Source: Notospermus geniculatus
Lineage: Eukaryota > Nemertea > Pilidiophora > Heteronemertea > Lineidae
Direction: 5' to 3'
DNA: 64,000 nt
NCBI GenBank assembly: GCA_002633025.1
Contig: NMRB01000201.1
Span: 39,493-103,492 of the forward strand
Shown here: piece by piece, positions 30,955 to 53,125 of the stretch
How positions within the stretch are numbered: position 1 is the first letter of the stretch
Layout of the letters: every line of letters starts with the position of its first letter
The notes under the pieces: model-generated
Told to the model about the DNA's origin: nothing
The model's input: the letters and a program-made list of their open reading frames with translations, nothing else
Database searches by the model: none
Made by a program: the position numbers and the translations under genes

Positions 30955-32996
30955 CTAATCTGTATAATCATATAAATATCCTTCATGATATGCCATTTCA
31001 GGGTCCTTTGACTTCCGTCGGCACCTTCGTCCTATTGGTTCCAAGTCATTGTAGCACCTGTCAAAAACTTTATCAACCACTTCTCTTGCTTTCTGTGCAG
31101 TAACTTGCCTGACCATGATAATCGACAGAGCTGCTTTCCTTTTCACACATTCCTAGAACGAGAGAGCTAGTGTGTAAGCTAGTGTGTATGACCATTTGTA
31201 CAGGGTTTTAAGCTATCCCCAAGCTGATGCTTTCTGGGGCAAGGATTTGTTGGGTTTCTTTTTAATTCCAAATAGTAGTATTGAAGTTTATCTGAATACC
31301 ACAATCATGAATTATGGGATTCCCCCATTTCGCAAACTTCCTCCAGAGATATCAAACCTTTTCTGTAATCTCACCTTTTGAGCTTCCCTGATGTTATTGA
31401 TACCTGCATCACCCTCAAGTAGCGCAGTCGACAGAGAACAGTGGACTAGATTCGCTGCTCTAATCTGCAGTGAAAAGAAATACATTAAAGAACCTCTCTT
31501 CAAGGACACCTCTGTCAGGAGGACACCTCTACTGAGGACACAGATGTCCAGTCCCAAATTGGTAATTTTTACTCCTTTGTTTGACATTTCAAATTGAGAA
31601 CAGCATCTCTCCGTTTCAGTGTAGTTCCAATAACCCAACAGGGCAACAGTGGAATGTACATTTGGGCAACGTAGCCGCCAAGACAATCTTGTTACCATCA
31701 TTCAGGCCTTTCAATTACCATCATTCATGGATGAACATCTTTAAGGGAACATGACATCTTAAGATGCCTTTTGCTTACCTCAGTACAAGCTAAATGTTCA
31801 AGATTATCAAAGTCAATTTTGGCCCTGCAAGCATCGTAAGCGTGGATAAATTCATGAGCAAGTACACTACAACATGTACTAGATTTCCGAGCTGTATTCT
31901 GACAAACTACAACCTGAAAATAGAGAAATATGTTGATAGGATTTCTTTATTTCTTTATTGCAAGGACTACTTGGGAAATTTTTTTGAAAGTTCTTTCCTC
32001 TGCAATGCAAATAAAGGACAATGGAATCTCTCAGCATCATAGCTCCTTCACAACCGGAAAACAACCTGAGACTCAGGGAAAGTGTCTCCTCCTTTCACAT
32101 CACTCCAGAAGATTGTACATCCCGTACAACCATTTTACTACACCTGACTACAATGTAGAAACTAAGTACCGTACCTGATTTGTATCTGGGTCATATCCAC
32201 CGTTGACCCTCCCTTTGCAATTTTCACACGACACATGCCGGTTAAGAGCTATTGGACTGAAAGGTGAAAGGAAAAAAACAAAATATTATATCAGGATCAG
32301 GACAGAAAGTACTCATGGTCTATCTCATTCTGGGACTATTACTGCTCAAACTTCAACAACATGCAGGCCCTGCACGTCACATTCACAATGAAATATTAGA
32401 TGTATCTCATCTAATGCCATACTAATGCCATAATGTAGTGACAAATACGATAAAACATACCACCCATTTTTTTTCATAGCCCCAATCAAAAGCCTTACAA
32501 TAGGATCTGAAATCAAAAATGAAACTTTGTATCGGCCTAATGTGATACGTTCATTTTAGGCCGATTTCTTTATTTTTTGGGATCTCAAATCTGCCATAGA
32601 AAATGGATGGATCAAATATTGTTCACCTTCATCTTATGATTTCACTCGTTAATGAAAATAGATTTCTCTGAAGAACTCATCAAACGCTCCTGAGCAGAAA
32701 AAGCTAGATGAAAGAAAAGGCAGGCATGCACATTCCAACTTCAAGACATGATGAGTAGTTACAGTCTTTGCCGCTATGCGGCGACACTTACTGTTCCTCA
32801 CGCACCACGCGACGTTCATTTCGCACTTGATATGACGTCTAGCGTCATTATAATTGAAAAATTTGGATATATAAGAGTTCTTTCGATCCCTTTCTTCATT
32901 TCTTTGAGGGTAGAAGTAATAACCGCGGTCATCTGTACTGGCATTTTGGTGGTTTGGCGGCTCACCCGGCGAACTTGGAGCTGCTTCGTCCGCCAT
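30955..32996 (-). CDS. ATP23: Mitochondrial inner-membrane protease ATP23 (XRCC6BP1/KUB3)
   Basis: A zinc metalloprotease of the mitochondrial intermembrane space; in yeast it processes Atp6 and helps assemble the ATP synthase Fo part. Exons: 32996-32792, 32506-32461, 32256-32175, 31913-31779, 31464-31375, 31152-30955. All introns are GT-AG and phases agree, giving 251 residues, close to the family size. The conserved cysteine cluster is seen in RHVSCENCKGRVNGGYDP. The active site is HEFIHAYD (the HExxH zinc motif) in exon 4, followed by LEHLACTE, IRAANL and HCSL. The C-terminal part has ALSIIMVRQV and a DRCYNDLEP stretch. The start ATG (32996) is in good context and the next upstream codons are out of frame. 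No broken residue is seen. Confidence 0.95.
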
Positions 32997-33280
32997 GCTG
33001 ATGCTACGGTCTCGCTATACAGTTTCGAGGCTTCGTGACCGAGGTCTCTGATCAGTTTTCACATGCCGTTTCAAGAATCTTGTTGTTGCCTTTGGTTGTT
33101 GCCCACTTTTGGCGGAGCTACCGCAAACGAGGCCTTGCACAGTACTACAAAGGAGTGAAGGTCTGCATATAATTGATTTGAATTGGCAAATATTAATTTA
33201 ACCAAAATACAACGTTTCCCAAATAGCCCGACACGTGCCGACGCGGTCGAGATACGCCCGGCCGCTCTACAGCGAGTGTC

Positions 33281-33400
33281 ACCACTGAGACCGACAGCGG
33301 GATTCGAACCTGCAACCTGAAGGGGTGTAATATAGGCGCTGATGTTTCCACAGCGCCTAGGCCTAATACTCAGAGCTTTACCGGTAAAACAGCTAAGGCC
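33281..33400 (-). mobile_element. tRNA-like (SINE head) sequence with a hairpin insert
   Basis: On the minus strand GGTTCGAATCC (complement of 33300-33310) is a perfect B-box. TAGCTGTTTTACCGG (complement of 33381-33395) can serve as a weak A-box. Between them GGCGCTGTGG...TCAGCGCC forms a small hairpin. The spacing is too long for a normal tRNA. I call a SINE-type remnant, not a tRNA gene. Confidence 0.4.
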
Positions 33401-33444
33401 CGTTAATATCACAGTCTAAATTCAAAATGCCTTTGATTGGGCGG

Positions 33445-33635
33445 TTAAAGCGAATCGATAGCGGATTTTGTTTACATTTGGCTGGTGTTTGTAAACACAA
33501 AATTCAGCCAATCAAAATGCACGAAAATTTCTTTGTTGACATTCTGGAGAAGTTTGTTTACATTTTTTCCTGAAAATTCGTCCCCTTTCAAATTCTATTT
33601 CTAAATCAATTTTTTTCGCTATCGATTCGCTTTAA
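33445..33635. mobile_element. TTAA-flanked MITE, family 2 copy B (191 bp)
   Basis: TTAA at 33445-33448 and 33632-33635 border AGCGAATCGATAGCG and its complement CGCTATCGATTCGCT. The interior shares GTTTGTAAACA, CAGCCAATCA and ATTCGTCCCCTTT with the copy at 10036-10185. Confidence 0.85.
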
Positions 33636-34215
33636 TCCGCCCATTACCTTTCGTTGTTTCTCTGCCGCGAGGTGTTGCGAGGGGCGTGATTAGTTTTATA
33701 TCGATCTCCTTCACCAGCTGACTCCTATCTCAGCGGGGACTATTGCCAATCAGTAATTGGAAATTGAGGCGGGCAATGATTAGGGATTATTGATCTGACA
33801 TGATTGATTCTTGTTTTCTATTTTTCTCACATTTGCATTCATTCCTGTGGTACAAACTGATACATGATGGCCAATAACTCATGACATATGGGTTTCATTT
33901 CTGTAAAGACCACAGTCGTTGATGTTCGGCGAAAGGAAGCAATGATAGGGGTTCTAATACTCGCTCCCTCCGTCAAAATTGTGTGGAGTGAGCAAGGACG
34001 AAGAACGGCGAATCACCTTATGCCGGTGTAACATCTGCCAGTGTTACCGTGATGTCAGTCTTTCCCATTATTGTTAGGAAACCGTGGTAGATCGATTAAC
34101 ACGTTTATCTGTGTGTTTTCGATTGTCAAATCAAAGAGCTTATTCCGTCCGACTAGTGTAGGGGAACGTTCACAGATGAGGAATATAAAAAAACGTTCCA
34201 ACAATAGCAGACTAT

Positions 34216-34507
34216 ATACTCTTAGAAATAAGGGTTCTTCAAGGGTTTTTCACGAGCACATATATGCAACCCTTAGAGGTTTCTTGAAAAACCCTAAAAA
34301 GTTCTTTAAAAAACTCTTAAGGGTTCTTCATTATCCCGAAAAACCCCAAGAAGTTTTCTGGAAAACCCTAGGGTTTTTCACGGTAATGAAGAACCCTTAC
34401 GAGTTTTTTAAAGAACCTTTTAGGGTTTTTCAAGAAACCTTTAAGGGTTGCTCGCAGCATATATGTGCTCGTGAAAAACCCTTGAAGAACCCTTATTTTT
34501 AAGAGTA
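34216..34507. repeat. Long hairpin built from AAGGGTTCTT / AAACCCT words
   Basis: The left arm starts TACTCTTAGAAATAAGGG and the right arm ends CCCTTATTTTTAAGAGTA. The arms are about 135 bp each with ATATATGC and GCATATATG in matching places. Inside, GGTTTTTC and GGGTTCTT words recur many times. The open frame crossing it on the plus strand (34071-34502) is a by-product of the repeat and is not called a gene. Confidence 0.8.
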
Positions 34508-34840
34508 GTATTAACTCGGACTTGCACTCCTTTTACACCAGATTAGAGTATGTGATGTAGGGGCCTAAGTAATAAAATGGGCGCACTCCTTCGTTTGTGA
34601 CGTCAGGATGAGTTAACATGGCGCGAATGATCAGAAATCGCCATTCAGTGCGTCATCGACTCATGGAACATGCGTGCGGCGCTTTGACTGAAACCATAAA
34701 GGATGCTGAAACACCCTTGTCGTTGTACACCGGCAGTGGTGCGCCACCATCGAAAGATGACGTGACGGGTGATCATGCACGAATTCATTCGAAGACCAGG
34801 CGTGCCGTCGTTCGACTTAAATCAAGAGACACAGCATGAC

Positions 34841-35588
34841 ACAGTCATCCAGCAATTCACATTCTCAGTTGCCATGGAAACGGACCGACCCAGGTAATCG
34901 TCACCATGGGGACGGTTTGCAACCATGTTGTTCAGGCGTTCGGTTGCGTGGTAATTGATTTCATCCAATGGCATAAGAGGGCTGAACCACTACTCAGATG
35001 AGATGGGAAAAGATCGGGTCAGATCGACATAAGCAAAGCTGGTACTCTCTGGAACAAGTATTTCAGCCAATGGGAGGAAAGGACCAATTCACCCCTGGAT
35101 TTAGGCCTATTTTATTTTTAAATATTAATTTTTAAAGCGGGGACCACAGTACTCTCTAAAAAAGAACGAGTGAAAACCCAATCTTTTAGAGCTAATTTCC
35201 GATCGATGAAAGAGCGAAGTTAGGGACTGCTCTTTTAGGAGCGAATGTCGCTCTTTCCAAAGAGCGGACTGTAACACAGTCATCCAGCAATTCACATTCT
35301 CAGTTGCCATGGAAACGGACCGACCCAGGTAATCGTCACCATGGGGATGGTTTGCAACCATGTTGTTCAGGCGTTCGGTTGCGTGGTAATTGATTTCATC
35401 CAATGGCATAAGAGGGCCGAACCACTACTCAGATGAGATGGGAAAAGATCGGGTCAGATCGACATAAGCAAAGCTGGTACTCTCTGGAACAAGTATTTCA
35501 GCCAATGGGAGGGAAGGACCAATTCACTCCTGGATTTAGGCCTATTTTATTTTTAAATATTAATTTTTAAAGCGGGGATCACAGTAGA
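34841..35588. repeat. Direct duplication, about 310 bp, two near-identical copies
   Basis: The block beginning ACACAGTCATCCAGCAATTC occurs at about 34841-35149 and again at about 35275-35588, with only a few substitutions (GGGCTGAACC against GGGCCGAACC; ACCCCTGG against ACTCCTGG). Between them sit about 125 bp with AAGAGCG words in both orientations (AAGAGCGAAG, GCTCTTTCC), possibly an inserted small element. The copies are recent. Confidence 0.85.
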
Positions 35589-37053
35589 AAGCGAGTTGTC
35601 CCTAGATTTTGATGCTTGTCGGTGGGGTCCTTAGTTTGAACTCGAAGAAACCTTACCATTTCAGCAAATATACCTTATGACAAAATGGAACATGAGCAAC
35701 GCAGGTGTACCTTTCGCCCTTTGATTCGGTAAACCTGATAAAATAACAGGCGACATATTATTTGCTGTGACGCGTAGCGACGTGTCTCGTCGCTCACGTT
35801 TCGTCGCATCAGCCCTGCTTATAGCAGGTCTAGGAACCCTTTAGCAGAAAGTCGCATGAATTATGCTGAAATTTGTGATGAAACGTCATTTTCTCGTAGG
35901 CGATACCACATAAGCGGAATATATAGCGGGGGTGATGGGTGTGATGTGAAAATACATGCTAGTGAAAATCGATAATTCTCTGACGAGGCGATCGAGGTTG
36001 TGGTACGGAGGATTCTTTCGTTACGAGATGCGACTGAATAGCAACTAAACAATCAAAATCATTGTTTTCTTTCACCGTTATTCCACCCTTCTCACCTAAA
36101 TTTGGTTTGGCTTGTAGGCAAGTCTCGCTTTAATGAGTGTGACCTAACAGCATTGTACGGAGGAAGACGGACTTGAGCTGATATTAGGATGTCATGTTTG
36201 TAACCTGTTTATGAGAAATTGCTGCTGCATGATTTTTTGCATTCTCTTGTGATATTTCCATGTATTTACATCATCGACAAGGCTGTAGATGTGGCGGTAA
36301 CAATACGTGATCAGTCAGAGGTATGCTCAGTGTCGTTGAGTGCGAGCTTGATGTAAATTTATTGATGATTTCGTGTATAGTTCTTGTAGAGATTATTTGC
36401 CGTTGTTTGTGTCGATGTGATATTATTGTAACAGCTTCTTGCAGCTGACAGGTTGTGGTACGTAAAAACTGGACAGAATAGCCTAGAGGGCCTATATTGC
36501 CGGCGTTTCAATAGCAGCGTCTCAGAAGTGCTGCATCTTCAGATGTCGCGATGTTCTCTCGTCTTGGGCTAAACCATATTCTCGCTAAGGTCGTCTCTAG
36601 CTCAAGCCGTGTTTTGAGACGAAACATGCGTCGCTACACGTGCGTTGACCCTGCTTCCGAACGGGCTTCATGGACGGGCTGAACCTTCAACCCCTCCCCC
36701 GTTGGCTTTCAGGTCTCTGCACGTAGGCCCAGCAGTGTGATAAAGAATGAAGCCTTTAGTGTTCTAAAGCATAGGCGACTGTATATGAAAATGAAATGAA
36801 ATGAATTGCTCTAATCACTAAACCAACACACACACAAATATCACGACTGCGATGTGACATCTCTGCATGGCATTCCTGCTAAGGTGCGAACAACATAGAT
36901 GGTGGGGGGNGAATCCTTTGTTAATAACCCCAAACTGTCTTGATTATATCAAGACCGAATTAAGTACGTCATTTTGCATCGATGATAAGCCAGTGTCAAT
37001 TCCGAAATCCCATTCGTTTCCAGCATCGATTCTGCTATTAACCCTTTTCACCC
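35589..37053. other. Interval with no recognisable gene
   Basis: No exon or complete inverted-repeat element is recognised. The region has CGTCG-rich words near 35770-35810 (GTAGCGACGTGTCTCGTCGC) that form weak dyads, and a single N at 36910. Confidence 0.4.
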
Positions 37054-37308
37054 TTAAAGATAATATATCACGACTTCATTGTTTACATTCAATGTTTGTA
37101 AACATGAATGTTTACATTATGTTATTTTGGGTTTTTGGGACATGCCAACCACCAAAATGAATACTTTTGGAATCAACAGAATTTCTAGAGGGCCATGCCA
37201 CCAACAATATGCTCATAAGACAAAGAAACCCTGGACATAAACAAACAAAATGTAAATAAACAATGAATTTCGTGGCCCGCGAAAATATCCGTGATATATT
37301 ATCTTTCA
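37054..37308. mobile_element. Inverted-repeat element with AAAGATAATATATCACG ends (about 255 bp)
   Basis: AAAGATAATATATCACG near 37056 is mirrored by CGTGATATATTATCTTT ending near 37306. The left border reads TTAA but the right reads TTCA, so a TTAA duplication would be degraded. The interior has several TGTTTAC or GTAAACA words. Confidence 0.75.
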
Positions 37309-37825
37309 GTCATTCAAATAGCTAATTCTGTAAGGTGGCGCCAGCCTGAATACGTGCAAAAAGCCAACAACAGTGCAAACCCCGCTGGCGCCACCCTGGC
37401 GCCAGTATTCAAGACGTCCAAATCAAGCTACCTCCACCCGCGACGGAACAGACGCATAGAGATGTGGGAGCAAGGCCTACACCTATGTTGTGGAACCTGG
37501 GAATCAAATGGCCTCCTCAATTTCCATATTTAATGTTGGTATCATCTCAAAATTGATATTTTCAAATATCTTATTCTGTAATGGAGTTAGAGATGTGGGA
37601 TCGAGTGCGACTGTTACCGCATGACGTCACCCTCTCCTAAAGCGAACAATCCCTTGTAGAATGGGGAACACCGTTTCTGGAGTAGGGGAGCGGCAATAAT
37701 CCAGAATAGCTCGTGCGCCTGAAGGGAAATAGGCTACATTTATAATTTCACCCTCTAGGGTACGGTGTGCAAAACACTCAGTTCACTTATTTAATTTCAG
37801 TTATGTTTTGGTCGTTTTTGAAACG

Positions 37826-37995
37826 ATGATAGAAAACCAACAAGAGGAAACAATGGGCGAAAATGCATGCTCGGGTATGAATGCGCAACCGGCGGTCGTC
37901 TCCCCATCGTCACAGGTACCGAACCGTCCACACGTTGGCCACCAGACGGCTGATATGAGAAGTAGTGGCTATGTACACAATATGTATGGGAAAAG
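37826..37995 (+). CDS. Candidate N-terminal extension exon of IMPDH
   Basis: The ATG at 37826 opens a frame of 56 full codons (MIENQQEETMGENA..., rich in Ser, Pro, Gln and Asn) that stays open to a GT donor after AAAAG (GTAAGG at 37996). It ends in phase 2. The first IMPDH core exon starts AG|A ATG GCC, which completes an Arg codon and reads straight into the core start MADYLI. The join would add 57 residues before the usual start methionine. A possible acceptor (TTTAATTTCAG, to 37800) precedes it, so a further upstream exon may exist. It could instead be a 5' UTR exon that is open by chance. Confidence 0.5.
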
Positions 37996-38858
37996 GTAAG
38001 GAATACCCCTTCTGTCCACTTGACACTTTCCCGACCCTGGCCGGTTTAACATCCGCGAAGTTGTTTCCCTATGTCGATGTTTCCCCTTAGGCCTATGTGT
38101 GGAAATTGTCCAGTTGCAGCCATCATAGGCAAAGTAGGCGAGTGCTCATAGGCACAGTATGGCGAACATTCAAAAATGCTACAGCGTGACCGATATCAAC
38201 AATATCTTGGACGATGCCAAACCATCTGCAGCCAAGGGTTGCAATATCAGAGCCCATGACCATGATGAATCAGGTTTCGCGCTAGACTGGTTCTTATCCA
38301 TCTCGTGGCGCTTGGGCTAGAATGCAGACCGGGAACCAGTACAGCTGCGTGAACGTGAATGACCGTTTGCCGTTTACAAGAAAATATAAAATAAACATTA
38401 TCAAATCATACTTTGGTGGGGTAGAGTAAGAGTAATGCCAATCGACGGGCCGCCCGCGCCTCCTACTGAGAAAATCGGCAATATAAATCGGAATGGAATG
38501 GCCATTGTTGTTTACTTTCCTTAGATGTATTTCTCAATTCATCCTTGGAGTCGGTATAATTCCTCCAAGATTCATCTAAACAAAGTCTACAAGGAGTGAG
38601 TCTTCTTCCAAGAAAATCTTTGGTTGTTTGTTATTCAAAGAAGCCACCTACCAGGTAAACGCGGGGTGGAGTAACCAATGACGTAGATAGTTGCAGTCCA
38701 CACTGATGAACATACATGTTGGCTTCTGACGTCATTAACTCCACTGCCTGAATATCAGAACGAGGCGATGTAGTTTTCACGCCATTCTGCAGCGCGTGGT
38801 CTTCCACGTGAACATTGTATTCGTGTAGTCACATCTCCATCCCAATTTCTGTTTCAGA

Positions 38859-48663
<9,805 letters not shown>

Positions 48664-50250
48664 TGTTGAATGGGAGTGCCAGATGGGAGTCATCAGATCG
48701 CCAAGTTGGGTCCATGAGCGATCGATCATGCCGTATGTTTCAGCTGAAGATGATTAGGGAAATTTCTGCCACAAGAAACCAGTCCAGCATTTTCAAACAA
48801 TTCACCTCACTCCGATCTTTAATCAGGTTTAGTTCTGCCCACTGGGCCTTCCAAAGATATCATCAGGCCCTTTACTCTCTATCATTGAAATCCAGTCAGT
48901 ATTTATCAGGTTACTTGGGTTTTTTAGCCCATACCTGACAGATATTTGCTCCAATTGTATCTCAACTGGTGGGAATTTAGTTGATTGAAGTTATGGCTCT
49001 TGCAGTGGGAATGCGGTCAATTGGAGTAATAGCTCTGTCATGTACTTCGTAATACACTGTGGTGTAGAGTAAAGCTATTCCTTCAATCAACCATGCTCCC
49101 CCTGATCACTAGAGGAGATACTACCTTTTGTTATTGGAGGACAGAGATGCTCTATTTTCATGTATGTTTGATTTGAATGTCCTGCATTAAAACGACGTCT
49201 TAATTTTGCCAATTTCTACTCAACTGATTGAGTATTTGGATAACAGGAAGTGTTAATTTCATCGTGGTTCATGATACTGTATATCATGAAGGCAATAACT
49301 GATATGAATATTCAAGGCGAGTTTGTTCATTTTTCTAGGCCTAAGTTCTCTTCTACCAGAAACTTGTGAACAGTACCAGTTGATCAGCCATCCTGTCAAA
49401 ACCAGCTTTGCGTAAGGTTTGAATTTGCAAGTCGGGTCTAGATCATATGCCCCAGTTCTTTTGCTGCTGAATCAATTTCAAGAAAACTAGTGTAGACATC
49501 TGTGTGGGTAAACTCTATGCTTCATATCTTGAGAGTCGAGTTTATCAGTAAACAGTTCTGCCGTCTGTTGGTAAGTTTGGTAACCAATGCCACCAGCTTT
49601 GGCAAATACCGGTATTGGGTGGATTTTGTTATGCAGCTGTAGGGGTGACATGGGCTGCAAAAGGGTTAACAGCAAGCTACGGCACAAAAGAGTGCTACTC
49701 TATATTTCTTCAGAAGCGACCAATTGCAGTTTGCTGTGTTAGGTTATCGGCCCTGATTCCGTGTGTGCGTTCTGGGGGAATATGTGGGGGTATGTTTTTA
49801 CGGAGTGAGTGGGCAGTGTTTATTGTTAATTGCCGAAGTGAGTTCTGCCATTAACAAGTAGTATTGATTGACGAAAATGACTTGCAGCTTTGTCCTGTGG
49901 CAGTGGTGGAGTTTCTATTCAATATCACGTATACGGTATTGTTATCTGCATGTCCACCGCACTGTGTACTTAACATGCTTATCGTAATAATAGTAATGAT
50001 GTGTTATCAGACTTATCAAAATAGTATTTTCATCATGTTGTTCTGTAAATATACTTGTAACACTGGTTGGGTCAGCTTCAGATAATGTAGTTGATTACTA
50101 ACCCTGAGGTTCTGTATCTGGTGTATTTTCAGATGATACTGAAGCTACATGTAGCATTTGCATCATAAAACTTAATGAATACCGTAGCTTCACCTCAAAG
50201 AAACTGGTCATGAAATCAACCCCGTAACAGAATTAGAACCAATACCTACA
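48664..50250. other. IMPDH 3' region with no second gene seen
   Basis: No conserved exon is recognised on either strand. The stretch near 49010-49110 (GTCAATTGGAGTAATAGCTCTGTC... then CAATCAACCATGC) resembles 40985-41090 in an IMPDH intron (GTCAATTGAGGTAATAGCTGTATAG...), so a diverged dispersed repeat is present in two copies. Confidence 0.45.
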
Positions 50251-50252
50251 AT

Positions 50253-50660
50253 AAGCCCATTCACAATCAGATCTGCCAACAATAGGCCCAGTCACAATCA
50301 GGCCTACTTACAACAGGCCCATTCACGATCAGATCTACCTACAATAGGACCATTCACAATCGGGTCTACTGACAAAAGGTCCATTCACAATCAGCTCTAT
50401 CTACAACAGGCCCAGTCATAATCGGGCCAACCTACAACAGGCCCACTCACAGTCAGGCCTACCTTAGCTAGAATAGGCCCATTCACGATCTTGTCTACCG
50501 ACAAAAGGTCCAGCCACAATCAGGCCTACTTACAATAGGACCATTCACAATCGGGTCTACTGACAAAAAGTCCAGTCACAATCAGGCCTACCTACAATAG
50601 GCCCATTCACAATCGGGTCTACGTTCAAAAGGCCCATTCACAATCGGGCCTCTGAGATAT
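50253..50660 (+). repeat. Minisatellite, about 31-bp unit, roughly 13 copies
   Basis: The unit AGGCCCATTCACAATCGGGT followed by CTACCTACAAT recurs with substitutions (GGTCCA, GGACCA, ATCAGATCTA, ATCAGGCCTA variants). One unit carries a 5-bp insertion (TTAGCTAGAAT). No open frame is maintained. Confidence 0.85.
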
Positions 50661-52347
50661 CCACACCGGCAACCACTGTCCGTTGGTTATCCCAATACCA
50701 AGGTCTAATGCACAATCAGTAAGAAGGGATTTGGCCAGCCTATCCGCGACCAGTTCCTTAGAGGTGAAAGTACGGTATTTCCATTCCAGGTTTGCTTTGG
50801 TTCAGTTGGGCATCTGCAGTTGTATGTTGGGCATCTGCAGTTGTATGTCCTGGCGTCATTATGTCATGAAAAATGTTACGAATTTTTGAATAACTTAGTA
50901 ATAATGCTGCCGACATGAATTGACGAGAACTTAATCTTTCCTGGGTGATTTTCGAAAGTGCTCTGGGTGGTTAAGTTGCAATATTTCAATCCTTTCACAG
51001 GAAAGAGGGTTCGGAATTTCAGACGTAAAAGTGAGCAATATAAATGTCATCGTGTAGGTTCTTGGTTCTCTTTTGTTTTGACAACATCTGTACCTCAGAT
51101 TATTTTGAAGTTGATTTCAAAAAATGCTGCATTTAATTTTCAGTTTTAGCTAGCTCAGCCGAGCTAGATTAATCTGTTTATTGTCGTCTTGTCGGACATC
51201 CTTAAAAAACCTGTTAACTGGAGTGATGTCCAGTGTCTGTAATAATAACTCTTGCAGTTGGGTCGCTTCTCCTATGGTAGAAGTTGATGAGGCCAATTTG
51301 ATGCGGTCTAAGAGAATCGTTTGCATGCCACTCAGCTGTCGCTAGACTGGTTCTGTCTGCCATCTCTGCACCAGTAGGTGGTGGGTGTTCCACCAGCTGG
51401 GCAGCAGAGACACGGCAACCAGCGTGTCATAAGCTAGGAATTCACCATTGGTTTCCAAGCTGATTTTGCATTGCGACTTGCTCTGCAACTGGGTTACGTT
51501 GCAACTTGGCACTCGATCGCCGCAGTGGACTCGCCAGACGTGATTTCCACCAATGGCGAAGATATGGTCAATTTCAGTCGACAGGCGGTCGGTATCAGTT
51601 CCTTGTGATCGTATTCAATCGCGGGTAGCAGGTTGCAAAGCAAGTCGCAACGCAGAAAATCAGCAGTGGATTCCTAGCTTTAGCTGTGCCAAGGCTCGTG
51701 ATGCTGGCACAAGAATGCAACAAATTGCAATGAAAGTCGGGTGATTTCACTCTTGTAACTGTTTCATTCCAATCCAAGATACAGAAAAGCACAAAATTGA
51801 CATACAAAATGATAATAAGCAAGAAGTCAATCTCCAGAATTCTGGAGTTTCATTCCAATCAGTGTGAGAAGTTTGCCCAGAGCGCCTCGCATCGTGTGCA
51901 TATGTTGAATAGTAAGAGGTCAGCCTATGAGATATGTGATGACATTGCAAATGGCAATCACAGGAACAGCATGTCAGCTGAGCACCAGCCCAGGGGCCTC
52001 TTGTTAGTCATATCTTTATGTTCTCCACAGTGTGCATGTTTTATAGTCCCATTGTCTGTTCTAGAAAATACAGTAACCTTCATTAACAAGCTTATTCACC
52101 TCTTCAGTGCTGACCATGTTACGTTGCCCCAGTGCTGGGCAATTCAAATTTGGTCTAAACTCTTCACCCCATCTCAGTCAAAACTGCCACTGAAACTACT
52201 AGTGCGAAGGGGTCAAAATACTTCCCGACCACCATCTATGTTTTAATGGTGGTACTTGGACAGTTCTGGACAGCCAATCAAAGTAACAGCTTATCTTGTA
52301 CAATTGGGGGGGGGTCATTCAAAGTAACAGCTTTATCTTGCACAACC

Positions 52348-52920
52348 AGGTACATCTACATGTAAACTGTCATAAAAAGTGGCGCTATCAAATCCAAAGA
52401 GTTCATAAACGATACTTTAAGAGTATCCTCTTCGAGGAACATCTTTCATTTATCAGGTTCACGTATATGTTGTTCATTATCTTTGAGGAGGTATTAATCA
52501 TACTGTTGTGTCAATCATACTTAATTCTACTGTTTCATTTGTCATCAACTTTTATTACTACGTTCAGAAACACACAGCAGACCAAGATATGGTTCGAATG
52601 TGTGTATAAACCAAAATGGAAGTCGTTGATATGATCAAGTTAATAAAGACTTTATGTTGTAGTACATCTGTTTGTGGGTTGTTCACTATAGTGGCTTCGA
52701 ATGATTTAGGATTTTAACAGAATCTGAATGTACATGTAGTTACAGTGGGAGTGCATGTTATTGTAGGGACAGTGGTACGACATGTAGCTACCGGTAGATG
52801 TAGAGTATGCAGTGATAGCCCCATACCCTTTTTACCCTACAGTTCTTTAGTAATCACACCTAACTTATTCAAAATGGTTGCCATGGCAGCCGTCTTGGTT
52901 CTGTAAAAAGAGAATGTAAA
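52348..52920 (+). repeat. Duplicated block, copy 1 (ends at the N gap)
   Basis: The sequence from AGGTACATCTACATGTAAAC to GGTTCTGTAAAAAGAGAATG is repeated at 53517-54089 with about 98 percent visual identity and a few small indels. In copy 2 this block runs directly into the duplicated 3' cassette of the optineurin-like gene; in copy 1 it runs into the N gap. An AATAAA with GACTTTATG is present in both copies. Confidence 0.9.
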
Positions 52921-53125
52921 NNNNNNNNNNNNNNNNNNNNNNNNNNNNNNNNNNNNNNNNNNNNNNNNNNNNNNNNNNNNNNNNNNNNNNNNNNNNNNNN
53001 NNNNNNNNNNNNNNNNNNNNNNNNNNNNNNNNNNNNNNNNNNNNNNNNNNNNNNNNNNNNNNNNNNNNNNNNNNNNNNNNNNNNNNNNNNNNNNNNNNNN
53101 NNNNNNNNNNNNNNNNNNNNNNNNN
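52921..53125. other. Assembly gap (205 N)
   Basis: The gap separates duplicated block copy 1 from about 390 bp of unique-looking sequence (53126-53516) that has no recognisable exon. The real gap length is unknown. Confidence 0.95.

Noticed and set aside
33281-33400. Possible functional tRNA gene on the minus strand
   Set aside because: The B box is perfect but the A box is weak, the spacing is too long, and the acceptor stem does not pair; kept only as a SINE-type remnant.
34071-34502. 143-residue open frame on the plus strand
   Set aside because: It is read through the AAGGGTTCTT hairpin; codons simply repeat the palindrome words, and there is no homologue or splice context.
34618-34839. 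73-residue plus-strand open frame starting MARMIRNRH
   Set aside because: No homologue recognised and it ends at a recent duplication; nothing supports translation.
51797-52246. 149-residue open frame on the plus strand
   Set aside because: No recognisable domain; the region is AT-rich, without splice partners, and borders duplicated noncoding sequence.
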